From Emiliania huxleyi CCMP1516 (Eukaryota > Haptophyta > Isochrysidales > Noelaerhabdaceae), in contig NW_005199274.1 in the NCBI RefSeq assembly GCF_000372725.1, positions 234,169-298,168 on the forward strand: a DNA stretch of 64,000 nt, in the 5' to 3' direction. Below the pieces are notes generated by a model. The model was not told the DNA's origin. It saw only the letters and a program-made list of their open reading frames with translations, and made no database searches. Both the position numbers and the translations under genes were made by a program. Each line of letters starts with the position of its first letter. Within the stretch, counting starts at the first letter, position 1. Positions 19,407-29,294 of this stretch are shown one piece after another.

Positions 19407-21898
19407 TCACTCACGAGGACTGGTCTGCGCGTTCGCAGTCAGCTGCACGGCATCGTCCACGAGCACATCAACGTACCTGCAGCGCACACAAGCAAGGCGG
19501 CGCGTGGGTGACTGCACGTGGCCTCCTCTCCCCTCCTCCCCGCCAGCTCACCAGCCCCCTCTCGGGGCGCACGCTGCTCTCACGACCTCCGCCCCGACCA
19601 CCTCCACTCTCGGTCAATCTCGGTCGATCTCGGCGAATCACCTCGCGAGCTCCGCCCCCATCAGCTCGCGCCACTCGGCGTGCGCCGTGCCGAGCGCGGC
19701 CGCCGTGTCCGCCTCGAAGTCGCGCCTCCTCGCGAGCTCGACGCCCTTGGCGAGCGCAAAGTCGACGCCGATCCTGCGTTGGGGGCGCATCAGAGAGCCC
19801 ATTCGTACGAGGGAGGACAACCGTGCCTGCTCGTCGGAGTGCATCCAGCATCTAGGACGCCGGTCCCCACGCCCGCACCAACCGCAACGCCAACCGGACC
19901 CGCCGCGGCGCCCGACGCGGCGCCCGCCGCCGCCGCCCCCGCCGCGGTGGCTGCCTTGGTCACAAAGGGCGCGGCGAGCTTGCCGGCGAGGGAGGAGCTC
20001 GCGACGGCGCCCCCGGCGGCCTTCGCGGTCGCCCCTGCCGCAGCCTTGCCCGCTGCTCCCGCGGCCGCCCCGGCGGCGGCGCCTGTCTCGGCCAATCTCG
20101 GGTCATCTCGGGTGTGATCTCGGGCAGTCTCCAACAGCCTCCTCGGAGCGCGGTGCCCGCAGCCTTGCTCGCGACTGCGCCCGCCGCGAGGGCAGCCGCC
20201 GAAGTGAGCCTAGTGCATGAAGCGGTGGGAGTGAGGGTGCGGCGGCGGCTTCCCGCAGCCGAGCCTCGAGTCCAGTTTCGAGGCGGAGAGCTGCATCTAG
20301 GCGCAGCGAGCCCCGCCGCAGATCTGTCGTGCGCACCGGAGAGCTGGCTCGCCGCCGCGCGCGCAAAGCGCCAGTCGACGGCGAGCGCCGCCCTCCCCTC
20401 TCCGCCGCCAGTGTCGAGGTGGGACGTCTGCTCGCGCAGGAGCGGCAGCGCCTAGGCGGGCAGGGCGAGGGCAGGGTGCGGTATGGTCCGCACACCGAAG
20501 TGGCTCCTCGCCACTCATGAATGCAGCGCCGCTGCGTGCGTCGCCTCGACCGTCGCCACAAAGTCGGAGCGCGCCGCCTGGCCGGGAGAGCGCAGGGCCG
20601 TGACTCCGGCCACCCTCGCGCGGGAGACGCGGCAAGGTGGAGGCTCTGCCACGGCGCATGCCCCCCTCTGTGGCCGCTGCGGCCCCCTCTCCGTGGGTGG
20701 CAGGGCTGTGGGTGCGGCGTTGTGCGTGCGGGCATCCGGGCGCGGCACGCCTGGCCGGCTCGCTCAAAGCCGCGCCGCAGCGCCGGCTCGAGCACCGCCG
20801 GCCGCAGGACGAGCGCGAGGTACTTGTCGAGGACGGCCTGCGGGAAGGGTCCGAGAAGGGTCCGAGAAGGTTCGAGGAAGCGCGAGGTACTTGTCGAGGA
20901 CGGCCTGCGCTACCGCCTCGCCCGCCGCCTGAGAGGAAGGTTCCGAGACGGGTCTCGGGAGGAAGGCATAGCCCTCACCCTACCCCTACCCCTACCCCTA
21001 CCCCTCACCTCGCGCGCGCTGAGCGAGGAGGGGAGGGAGGCGGCAGCGGCGACGATGCCGACGCGGAGCAACTCATACGCCGTGCTGTACCTTTGGTGTG
21101 AGTACAGGCGATGAGGCCCAAGAAGCAAGTGCGACCGGACATGAGGAGCAGTGCCGAGGTCGGAGGTTGACGGGTGTGAGTACGATGGAGGACGGCCGAG
21201 GACGCGTCTTCTCGGGCGCTAGAAGAAAGCAGAGGGATGACATTGTCTGGGCTGCCGCACCCGTAGTACCAGTCTGCAAACTTGCGCACACGATCCGCGC
21301 CATGCAGGTCGCTCAGCACCGCGTCAACCTCGAGCGCCAGCGCCTATCTCGTCCTCGACATGGACGCGTCCCGGACTGTCACCGAGTCGGACTTTGGCAA
21401 ACAGCACGCCTTGGCGGCGCGCTCCTTCAGCCCGCCGCGCGCCTCGTTGAGGGCGGCGACCTGCCTGCACGCAACCTCGTCGAAGAGCTCGCGGTCGAGG
21501 CTGGCGACTCGCCTGCTCCCGTCCACCTCCGTGTACGTCACCTGCACCACCTCCTTCGCCTGCCGGGAGACGTCGAGCGATGCCCGCGAGCCGTCGGTGC
21601 CTATCAGTGGTGGAGTTGACGACGTGCCACCCACAGCCTCTCTAGCAGCAACCAGGAGCAAATGTCGCAACACGCCTGCAGTGACGTCCGTGGGAGACCA
21701 GATGGCAAAGCGAGACACGAAGCCTCCTCCAGCGATGGCGGCAGCGACTGCGGAGCCGGCGGCGATTGCGCCACGAAAGCCCACGCGTGCTGCGGCTGCG
21801 CCCGAACTATGCCGTCGCTGCAGTAGCGGGAGCGATTTGCAGGCAGCGCGGCAGCCGAGTGGCAGCGGCCGACGCAGCGTCCGACCGATAGCCGGCAT
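19407..21898 (-). CDS. Organelle-targeted protein of unknown family, 11 exons
   Basis: Exons on the minus strand: 21410-21898, 21261-21343, 21009-21090, 20905-20928, 20751-20837, 20533-20577, 20312-20451, 20139-20209, 19866-20082, 19642-19773, 19407-19476. They sum to 1440 nt and join without a frame error into 479 residues. The leader (MPAIGRTLRRPLPLGC plus further Arg) looks mitochondrial or plastidic. The core reads ADRVRKFADWYYGYSTAYEL, then a hydrophobic helix, then an Ala/Gly-rich membrane-like stretch and VGIGVDFALAKGVELARRRD, ending in ARYVDVLVDDAVQLTANAQ. I do not recognise the family. Six introns start with GC, one with GA, three with GT; all end in AG. Several begin with a copy of the next exon's start, most clearly the 67-nt intron 20838-20904. 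Confidence 0.75.
20812..20909 (-). repeat. Perfect 31-bp direct repeat bracketing a 67-nt GC-AG intron
   Basis: Positions 20812-20842 and 20879-20909 are identical over 31 bp. The 36 bp between them is an 11-bp-period minisatellite (GGGTCCGAGAA units). On the minus strand each copy contains CGCAG|GCCGTCCTC; splicing from the GC of the upstream copy to the AG of the downstream copy removes exactly one period and restores AVAQ|AVLDKYLALVL. Confidence 0.95.
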
Positions 21899-23354
21899 GT
21901 ACACTCGAAGAAAGAATTTAAACAACACAGGCTCTCTCACAGCGAAAGAATTAGGCCGAACGTCGGACGAGCGTCGCCCGCGACATGCGCACGTAGCCCG
22001 ACAACTTTCAAACGCTCTGCAAGCCGCGGGCGGCTCCAACTGTCAATGTCGTCTCGCATTGCCGGTACGCGGGCCTGGCTGCTCTCTCTCTCTCCCCCCA
22101 CTCCCCATCAAGACTGAGCCCCCGGTGAGCACGGGCTGCCGCGACCCTTGCCGTCCCCGCGCACGCAGGTCACCATGGCTGCATCAGAGCTGCTTTGTCG
22201 TGCGCACTCGAGCAGCGCGCAACGGTCGCGCCCACCTGTCACCTCGCCTCGCCGGCTGCATCCCGCTCGCGGCGGTCGCCACCATCCCTGGGTCACCGCC
22301 ACTGCCCCTGTCCCTGCCGCCGCCGTCGCCGTCCGATTCCTCCCCGCCGCCCGGCCTGATCCGCGGCGTGCAACGCCCCCCACGCACAAACATGGGCACA
22401 CACCTCGGCATCGCCGACCCCCCAGCCCCCTGCCGCCGCCGCCGCCGTCCCTGTCGCCCCCGCTTCCACCCACTTGCTTTACTGCCGACTCCAAGCGGGA
22501 GGCAGCAAAAGCACGCAGACAGAACCCTGAGAACGTCGCCATCGTGTAGCAGGCAGGCCTGGCTAGCCGCGTGTTGGGGCGTAGTGTTTGTGTGTGTGGT
22601 GTACTCTCTCTCCCCACTCAGTGTATAGTGAGTGAGCAGCGCACGATAACTGAAAAACTCGAAGCCCTGGGAGCCCCTCCCCTACTGTTTTATACCTTTC
22701 GCACGACACACTGGCACGGGACTGGCGTGCACTGGCAGAGAAAAAGAATTTTAAGCCGAACTCGTGCAGTGGGGACCCCGTCCTCCTCCCATCCCTCGTT
22801 TGTGTTGTCTGTTTTTCTTTCTTTCTTTTACACTGCTCACTGGGGGCACGGGACTGGCGCGCACTGCCACTGGCACTAACAAAGAATTTTACAATGCAGC
22901 TCCCTCTTACGACTGGAAAAAAATTCTTGCCGTCCTCCCTTTCTGTTTTCTTTCTTTCTTTCATGCGGGGATACATGAGCACGGGCAAGTGGCCCGAGCC
23001 CATCCTGACCGCTGTACGCTATGACAAGGCAGCGCTGCGGGCAGGGCGCGACATCCGGTCCGCCAAGGAACCCCTCTCTCTCAACGACACAAGGCCAAGC
23101 TCTTCTTCTTCGAGCACCTCCTCCTTGTCTTTGTTGCTTGTCGCCGCCGCTGCCTCCTCGCTCCCCGCGCCATACTCGGCCTCGCACGTGGGCTCGAGGC
23201 ACGGGTCAAGCGGCAGCGAGTTGCCTGCGGGACGTGTCGCGGGGCATCTCAGTGGACGCGAGACTGGCTTACGGGAGGGCTCCAGGGGCAGCTCACGATC
23301 GCCCTGCACGGCGTCTACCATGCGGTTGACCTATTCAAAATGCTTCAGCCGGCG
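21899..23354. other. Gene-poor stretch with tails of dispersed repeats
   Basis: No convincing gene. A 100-residue minus frame (23019-23321) has a plausible acidic composition but no recognisable motif. The interval holds two copies of short repeat C (22713-22755 and 22845-22893), a tail fragment of family A (22770-22830), and AGAAAGAATTTAAA words of the kind seen in other intergenic areas here. Confidence 0.5.
22713..22893 (+). repeat. Short dispersed repeat C, two copies
   Basis: GGCACGGGACTGGCGTGCAC followed by a GAAAAAGAATTTTA tail (22713-22755) recurs at 22845-22893, at 54650-54698 and, reversed, at 3384-3421. It is about 40-45 bp with an A-rich 3' end, as expected of a truncated SINE-like unit, though no Pol III boxes are visible. 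Confidence 0.7.
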
Positions 23355-24484
23355 TCAGTAGACGATGCTGCCGGCCCTGCAGTCGCCGCTCGGGCGGACC
23401 ACCACGAGCAGCTGTGCGCTCCGGCGCGTGTCGTACAGCTCGTTCTTGTGCGGCGTGTAGGTTCCCGTCCAATCCCAGCAGAGGCCGCCTCTGGATTGAG
23501 GGTACAGGACCATAACGAGGTTGGCCTCTGCCCACGGGTTGAAGCCGGCGTGCAGCACGAGGGCCGTCGAGCCGATCGCCACCACGCTCGAGGAGCAGCC
23601 GTGGTACACGACGTGGAGGCGGCAGACCCCGCGACCACTCCTGCAGCCCCGCGGCAGGTAGAGAAAGGCGTGCGGGCCCATCCCCATGTCGGCGCAGGAT
23701 GCGTTGGCCGGGAAGTAGGGGCTCTGCTTGAGCCGGTGCAGGCGCCTCGAGGGCGCGGGTACCGCCGGAGAGAGCGCGCCGAGGAGGTGGGCGAGCATGT
23801 GCCCGGCCTATGAGTGTGCTCCGAAGCAGTATCGGGGAGGGGCAAAGAGAATAAAGCGGACGAGCTTGTGCCCCGCCATGTCGTAGCGGCAGTCGTTGAG
23901 GTAGGGCGCCCCGAGATACCAGCAGGCGTTGCACTCCTGAGGCAAGGCAAGGGCCGGCCGTTGGACGGCGGACTCGTCGGGGTGATGAATGATGCAGGGC
24001 GGGTAGGTGGTGCGCTGCCACGCGCCGAGCAGTTGGCACCGGTTACGAATGCATGCTCGGCGCCTTCCACTGTTAGGCCCACGACGCGCTCTGAGAGCAG
24101 CTGGTAGAAGCCGGCGGCCGCCCGGACGGTTGCTGGCTCGACGATCGTGTCCCACTCCCCGGCGTAATAGAAGATCGGCATCTGCCGCAGGTTGGTGGGG
24201 CTCGAGATGTCGCCGCGCTCAAAAGCAGAGGCGACGAGGGCCGCCATTGCATGAGAGGCCGTCGAGTTGGCGCAACGCTGGTTGTAGTCCTCTGTTGACT
24301 TGTTGATCAGGCGGCTGCACCCCCACGAAGCGGCCTGGAAGTGCCCTAGGCCCGCGACGCGGTCCGAGAAGGCAACAGCGTGCTGAGAGGCCATCGACCC
24401 GCCCGAGGAGTGGCCGCAGACGGTAAAGATGGAGGACGCCGCAGGCGCGCCGCTGGGGAGGAGGGCTCGCATTGCCACATTCAC
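23355..24484 (-). CDS. PHB-depolymerase-like esterase, 5' end unresolved
   Basis: Three exons resolve: 24038-24484, 23877-23936 and 23355-23807, with GC-AG introns of 101 and 69 nt, phase 0, 319 residues so far. VCGHSSGGSMASQHAVAFSD carries the Ser nucleophile in the G-x-S-S-G-G setting of fungal-type polyhydroxybutyrate depolymerases. CNACWYLGAPYLNDCRYDMA matches the family's Cys-bridge block, and RLHVVYHGCSSS with AGFNPWAEANLVMVLYPQ follows on the C-terminal side. That order (nucleophile block before the HGC block) is the permuted arrangement of the fungal enzyme class. Such enzymes are secreted and cleave polyhydroxyalkanoates or related esters. The start and signal peptide should lie in an exon upstream of 24484 that I could not place. 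Confidence 0.7.
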
Positions 24485-24743
24485 CTGTCGGCGGCTTGGG
24501 CGCCGTCGCGCCGCCCCTGTCGCCCTCTTAGCTCGAGGGCTGGCGACGGGTTTGATGTGCTCGCGACAGCGCGCGGCGGGGCGAGGACGTACGTGTGTCG
24601 GTAGAGCACCCGACTGCGAAGCACCCGTCGCTACTACCCTCGTGCCCCCGAGGTCGAACGGTACTCGCCGGGCCAAGTTTTTTGCCGACGATTTTTGAGA
24701 CGCTGGACAAGGTCAAAGCGATTGCCAACCTTCTCCGGCTGAG

Positions 24744-25648
24744 ATGCCAGCCCATGCCAGCGCATCGGTCGGCAACGTGTTGTTTGCGACACTTGTCGCT
24801 GCCTCCTTGACGCACGGCATCGGTTCAGTCGGCCACTTCAAAAGCTGGTGGACGCTCTCCGCATTTGGCCAGAACTGGGACGCCGAGGGTTTCTGCATCG
24901 CGCACAAGGGCACCGTGTTTGACTCTCACCTCCTTAGCTTGTACGGACAGATTGTTCTCGCGGCGGTCCTCTACGTCGCAGCTAGCAAGTCGTCGGCCAC
25001 CGGCCGAACCGAGCTCGCCGTGGTGAGTGGACACGCTGAGTCGGTGCTCAGCCATGGTTTCGGACACGGCTTCATCTACCTCATCGCAGATGAGCGCGGG
25101 GGTCTATCGCGCGAGCAACCGCTCGTGACAGCGGCGACGCCGCTACTCATTGCCGCCGCACTGCTCTTGATCTCAGTTTTCTTCTTCTGGAACCTCTTGC
25201 AGCGCACCAGCTTCCCGCCGTTGCTACGCGCCGCGCAGGCGATCGTCGCCGCGTTCGTCATCCCCACCATGCTCCCCACCATCATGGTTTTTGGCATCAC
25301 TGGGGCGTTAATCTTTGGCAATCTCCATCTCGATCTGTTGTGTCACGGGCGCGCCAGCGACGGAGCACAGACAGCTCAAACCTCGCGAAATCTCTCGACC
25401 TTTCACCCCGTCTCCAATATGTTGCCTGTAGGCTGTGTGGCAAGAAAGATCGCTTCTACGCGCTGTACGGCGCCTTCCAGTCCGTCAGCATGATCGCGAT
25501 GTGGGCCGAGCCATTGCTCTGCGACTCTTACCTCGTGCGCTTTGGAGGCCATGCATTTTTCGACTACTCGATTCCGCTGGGCTTTCTCGGCTACCTGGCA
25601 GTCGCGTCGTCCTTGTCGCCCCGCGAGAAACAGGTGAAGGCCGCGTAG
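24744..25648 (+). CDS. Polytopic membrane protein, family unknown
   Basis: Exons 24744-25336 and 25432-25648 join through a 95-nt GT-AG intron (phase 2); 269 residues. At least five hydrophobic helices: NVLFATLVAASLTHGIGSVG, LSLYGQIVLAAVLYVAA, HGFGHGFIYLI, PLLIAAALLLISVFFFW, and the VAAFVIPTMLPTIMVFGI region, plus two in exon 2 (SVSMIAMWAEPLLC and IPLGFLGYLAVA). His-rich loops (SHGFGHGF) and LLCGKKDRFYALYGAF at the exon junction may be conserved. No family is recognised. The intron begins GTTGTGTCACGG and the next exon GCTGTGTGGCAAG, another copied start. Confidence 0.65.
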
Positions 25649-25985
25649 TCCGGGTGGGAGGGGCAAGTTGTCCCAAAACGAGAAAACCCCGAGCCTGTTT
25701 GGGGGAATGCACAAGATCGACGTGCGGAGCGGGGCGGTGGTGTCGCTGAGCGGCGCGAACGCGGGCCTGGTGCTGGTGCTGGCGGCGGTGTATGTGCTGG
25801 GCTGGGGGGCGATCCGGCGCGGGCGGGCGAGGAGAGTGGCGAGCAAGGAAGCAAAGGGCGATTGAGGTGATTGAGAGGCACAAGTCAATCCTCACTCTCA
25901 CGATTCTCCTATAGAACGTGACGTGTACGTGACGTGTAACAAGGCAAAGAGAGCCAACAGCTCCGGCTTGATTTTCTTTTAGACT
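25649..25985. other. Intergenic region with a possible short TM reading frame
   Basis: The plus frame 25707-25865 starts at an ATG (MHKIDVRSGAVVSLSG) and holds one hydrophobic helix and a basic tail (52 residues). It may be a small membrane peptide or chance; nothing else supports it. Confidence 0.25.
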
Positions 25986-27445
25986 TAGCTGACAGCGTCG
26001 GCATCGGCCTACTCCCACGCTGGACACGCATCCTGCGAGTCGGCGAGCAATCGCGTAACGAGAGGGGCTCCGGCTTTTTCTGGCTTTTTGACGACGTTTT
26101 TATTCTCCCAGTCCCGCCGTCCTACCCCTCTCTCCCACTCCGCGCTTTACCACCGTCCGTACAAACCGCCTCTCAGCCAGAGAGGTCTGCCGCTGCTCAT
26201 CAACATCGAGGCCCGAGGACGCAGGCTGTTTGCCATGAAGCCGCACGCGGCCGCGCACCACCCGCTGCACCCCATACTCCTCTGCCTCCTCATCCGAATC
26301 AGGCAAGCGTTCCTCGGGGTCGTACTCGCCATCCTCCTCCTCTGGGGCGGCCGGGTCCCCATTTGCTCGCCCCGCATCACGCACCTTATCTAGCACCTTC
26401 GCTCGCGCCGCCTCGCCGCGCCGCGCGAGAATGCTCGCAGCTGCCGACCCGATCTGCTGACCGGCGCCGGCATCTGGCTCGCACGATCTGCGCCCTCCAC
26501 CGGAATTCGTATGCAGCATAGGCACCGGGTCTGGCAGCACCGGCTCAACGCCGCGCCCCGCGGTCGGTGCAAGCAGGGAATGTTCCCGCTGCTGCTCTGC
26601 TGCAGCCTCCAGTCGCGGTGCGGCCTCCGCACTCTCGGCGTTCGCCTCTCGCCCTGCTGCAGCATCCGTGCCCATCTCTGACAGCCGTTTGCCGAGCGCC
26701 TCCTCAAAGCATGCGAGAATCTTGTCGCTCGGAAGGCCAGTCTCGAGCACGTCGTCGGCAGCGCGGATGCTCGCCCGCAGGGCCGCCGTCCGTCGGTCGA
26801 GGTCTTAGCCTAAGCACGCTTTTCTCGCCAAGTACTATCTATATTCTTTTGCTTATATTCTCGCCAGACCATCTATATTCTCGAGAATATTCTCGAATAT
26901 TGAGAATATTTTCCCCACGCGAGAGGTCAGCGGACGCCAAAAATCGCTCTAAAGTAGAGGTTTGTGCTCCCAAACCGCTCAGGAACGTCCAAAACTTAAA
27001 GATTTCCGTCTGCATCGACCCAAAACCTACTGTTGAGGGGGCAAAAGAGCTGCTTCGAGAAGCTGTAGTCAAGACCGTTATAGACGCCGCGATGTAACGT
27101 CGAGAATATTCAAGAATATCTTGACACTCGAGGTCAACCAAGGTCAAGGACTGAAGAAATCTCGTAGATTCTTGAGAAAAAGCCGCGCCGGGGCATCTAT
27201 ATTCTCGAGAATATTCTCGAATACGAAAGTGCGCGGGACCATCTATATTCTCGGAGATATTCGAGAATATTGTGCTTAGGCCAATCGAGGTCTCGTATTT
27301 GTTCTGGCAGCGTCGGCGCCGGCCTGCTCCCACGCTGGCCACGCATCATGCTGCGCTTCGCGAGCAATCGCGTAACGGGAGGCTCCCTGGCTTTTTGTGG
27401 CTTTTTGAACGGCTTTTTTGGATTCTCCCGCCCTCCCACCCATCT
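25986..27445. repeat. Island with about 140-bp direct repeats and AT-rich palindromic repeats
   Basis: Two related direct repeats of about 140 bp (25986-26120 and 27300-27445) share GAGCAATCGCGTAACG and a CTTTTT-TGGCTTTTTGA block and bracket a charged minus frame and an AT-rich core. The core (26835-26925 and 27100-27285) is full of TATTCTCGAGAATA palindromes, far lower in GC than its surroundings. The layout resembles a short terminal-repeat element, but no transposase or reverse transcriptase is present and the repeats are diverged. Confidence 0.5.
26100..26804 (-). CDS. Charged hypothetical protein fragment inside the repeat island
   Basis: Open minus frame reading LDRRTAALRASIRAADDVLE, then SDKILACFEEALGKRLSEMG, Ala/Glu-rich linkers, and an acidic EEEDGEYDPEERLPDSDEEA tract with a basic end. 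Composition is strongly coding-like. An in-frame stop at 26805-26807 and the lack of an upstream ATG mean this is an exon with an acceptor near 26804 or a decayed element ORF. It ends inside the left direct repeat. Confidence 0.45.
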   Translation of the reverse strand, partial: DLDRRTAALRASIRAADDVLETGLPSDKILACFEEALGKRLSEMGTDAAAGREANAESAEAAPRLEAAAEQQREHSLLAPTAGRGVEPVLPDPVPMLHTNSGGGRRSCEPDAGAGQQIGSAAASILARRGEAARAKVLDKVRDAGRANGDPAAPEEEDGEYDPEERLPDSDEEAEEYGVQRVVRGRVRLHGKQPASSGLDVDEQRQTSLAERRFVRTVVKRGVGERGRTAGLGE

Positions 27446-27588
27446 CTTGGATTTTTTTCAGTGTATGTAGCTCTTACGAACATACCCTTTTCATTTCGCG
27501 AGTAAGAATCCACCCTGGCCTGAACTTGAGTTCCTATTCACCAACTCATGTGGAGGCCGCGACAAAAATATATTTATTTGCGTCCCGG

Positions 27589-29068
27589 ATGCGTCCACTC
27601 GATTCGTTCGTCGCACGATATGAAACAGAAACCTGGCGCGACAACAAGCGCTGCGTCTATATGCAGGGCTTCTTCCTCACGACCACCGACGACGGGCCCC
27701 TCAACGCCTCGGAGTCGCTCTCGCTGACCGTCCAGGACGAGCTTCGGGACGTCACTCGCAAGACCTTGGAGCGGCAGCGAGAGCTCAACTCGCTTCGAAG
27801 GGAGGTTGCGCGCGAGCGAGCGAGGTGGCGTCTAACAGGGTAGCCTGTAGAGTGCTTTGAGCTACATTGCCCCGAGATCTGCTCCGCAGGGCAAACACCG
27901 AGGTCCTCTACTCCCTCAGAGCCGCCGACGCCGCCTCGATCCGCGCCGCCGCCGACCGTCGCCGTGGCAAGGGCGATGCGCTGCGGTTAGTGCAGGTGGC
28001 ACCGGAGGATCCGGAGGCCGTGGCGCACCAGTCATCCATCATCAATGAGAGGCTGAGGCAGAGCTGCGGCGCAGCTCCCGGCCCGGCCGACTGGAAGGTG
28101 CTCTTCTGCGCTGGGCTGCGCCTACCCCACGCAGACGCGGCGCCAGTTAGGTGCAGTACCGAGTCGGGCGCCGATGGTCGGCTCTTTTATCGCCAGTTTG
28201 TTCGCCTCCTCCGTGCCGTGCTCCACATCTCACCGGCCGAGCTTCCGCGGCCGCAGCTGGATGCGCTGTGGCGCGCCATTGACCAGGCCCCGCCTCCGGC
28301 CGGGCGGTCCCTGAGGAGAGGCACCTGACACGTCCTCGACACTGTGTCTAGGATGCGCTCGGCTTCATCTCGCGTGGCCAGTTCTGCGGCTTTATGCGGC
28401 GGGCGGCAGGCACGGCCGGCGCTCGCCGGAGGAGGCTCGCCGAGGAGCGGCACGCACGTTTGGAGGAACGCGTTGCCGCCTACGTCGCCGCGGAGAGGGA
28501 GGAGCTGGAGCATGCGAGGTGTGCCAGCAGCTAGCCGAGAGCCGTTAGCTAGGCCAGCTCTTGATCCTCCCTGCTCGATTGCCCCTCTCGCAGCCGTTTG
28601 CTCCGCCGACGGACGGACGCAAAGCTTGCCGAGCTGAGCAGCAGGGCCGAGGCGCTCCAGGCACAGGCAGGGACGGCGCGGGACTGGGCTATGAGCTCGA
28701 TCGCGCGCGGCGCGTCCTTCCCCCTCGTGCCAGTGCCACAGGTGACAGCTCTGAACCTTCCTCCTCCACGGCCGCGCCTGCCCCGCGCAGCACCGACTGC
28801 CGCGCACGTGCGGCATCGTACCGTGCCGATGGCACTTTCCGACACCTCTCCTCGAGGACCGGCTTATGGGACGAGTTTACCGGCCGGAACGCTGCAGCGG
28901 GGAGGGGTGGCAGCGGCGGCGGCCACAGCGGGGTGGGGTGAAAGCATAAGGCAGGGGATGAATGCGCCGCTGCCGCCATCGCCGGTGCCTCTACACCAAA
29001 TCAGCCGTCCGCCGCTATTCCAAGCGGCATTCGAGGCAGCGTTCGCCGCGGCGGCGGCGGCGGGCTAG
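27589..29068 (+). CDS. Coiled-coil protein with degenerate EF-hand-like pair
   Basis: Exons 27589-27824, 27890-28286, 28352-28518 and 28594-29068 total 1275 nt in one frame, 424 residues; introns are 65 nt GT-AG, 65 nt GC-AG and 75 nt GT-AG. Exon 1 ends in a basic coiled coil. Exons 2-3 read GRLFYRQFVRLLRAVLHIS, then LDALWRAIDQ|DALGFISRGQFCGFMRRA, the shape of an EF-hand pair with incomplete calcium loops. A second charged helix (RLAEERHARLEERVAAYVAA) follows, then a Pro/Ala-rich tail. Calcium binding is doubtful as loop acids are missing. An AAAATATATTTATTT stretch lies about 10 bp before the ATG. An upstream exon cannot be excluded. Confidence 0.6.
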
Positions 29069-29294
29069 AGCACTTTGAGAGTTGCGCTGTTTGTTGTTGC
29101 TGTACCGCTGTGTGTGCTGTGTTAGAGAGTGGCAAAAGGCAAAGTACACACGAGAGACGCGCCGACGTGCTTGTGTGTTGTGTCGGTGTCATTTCGTTTT
29201 TTCTTTTTTCTCGACTGAGTCACTCCGACTGGCTATAGATCACCAACAGATGGAGAAGCCATCCCTAGGGCACACTGACGTCACTAAAGTAAAA

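Noticed and set aside
20971-21008. A chromosome end
   Set aside because: The CCCCTA run is only four units, lies in an intron and has genes on both sides.
24590-24660. tRNA-like stretch TCGGTAGAGCACCCGACTGC
   Set aside because: D-arm and anticodon words look right but the stems do not pair and no proper T-arm follows.
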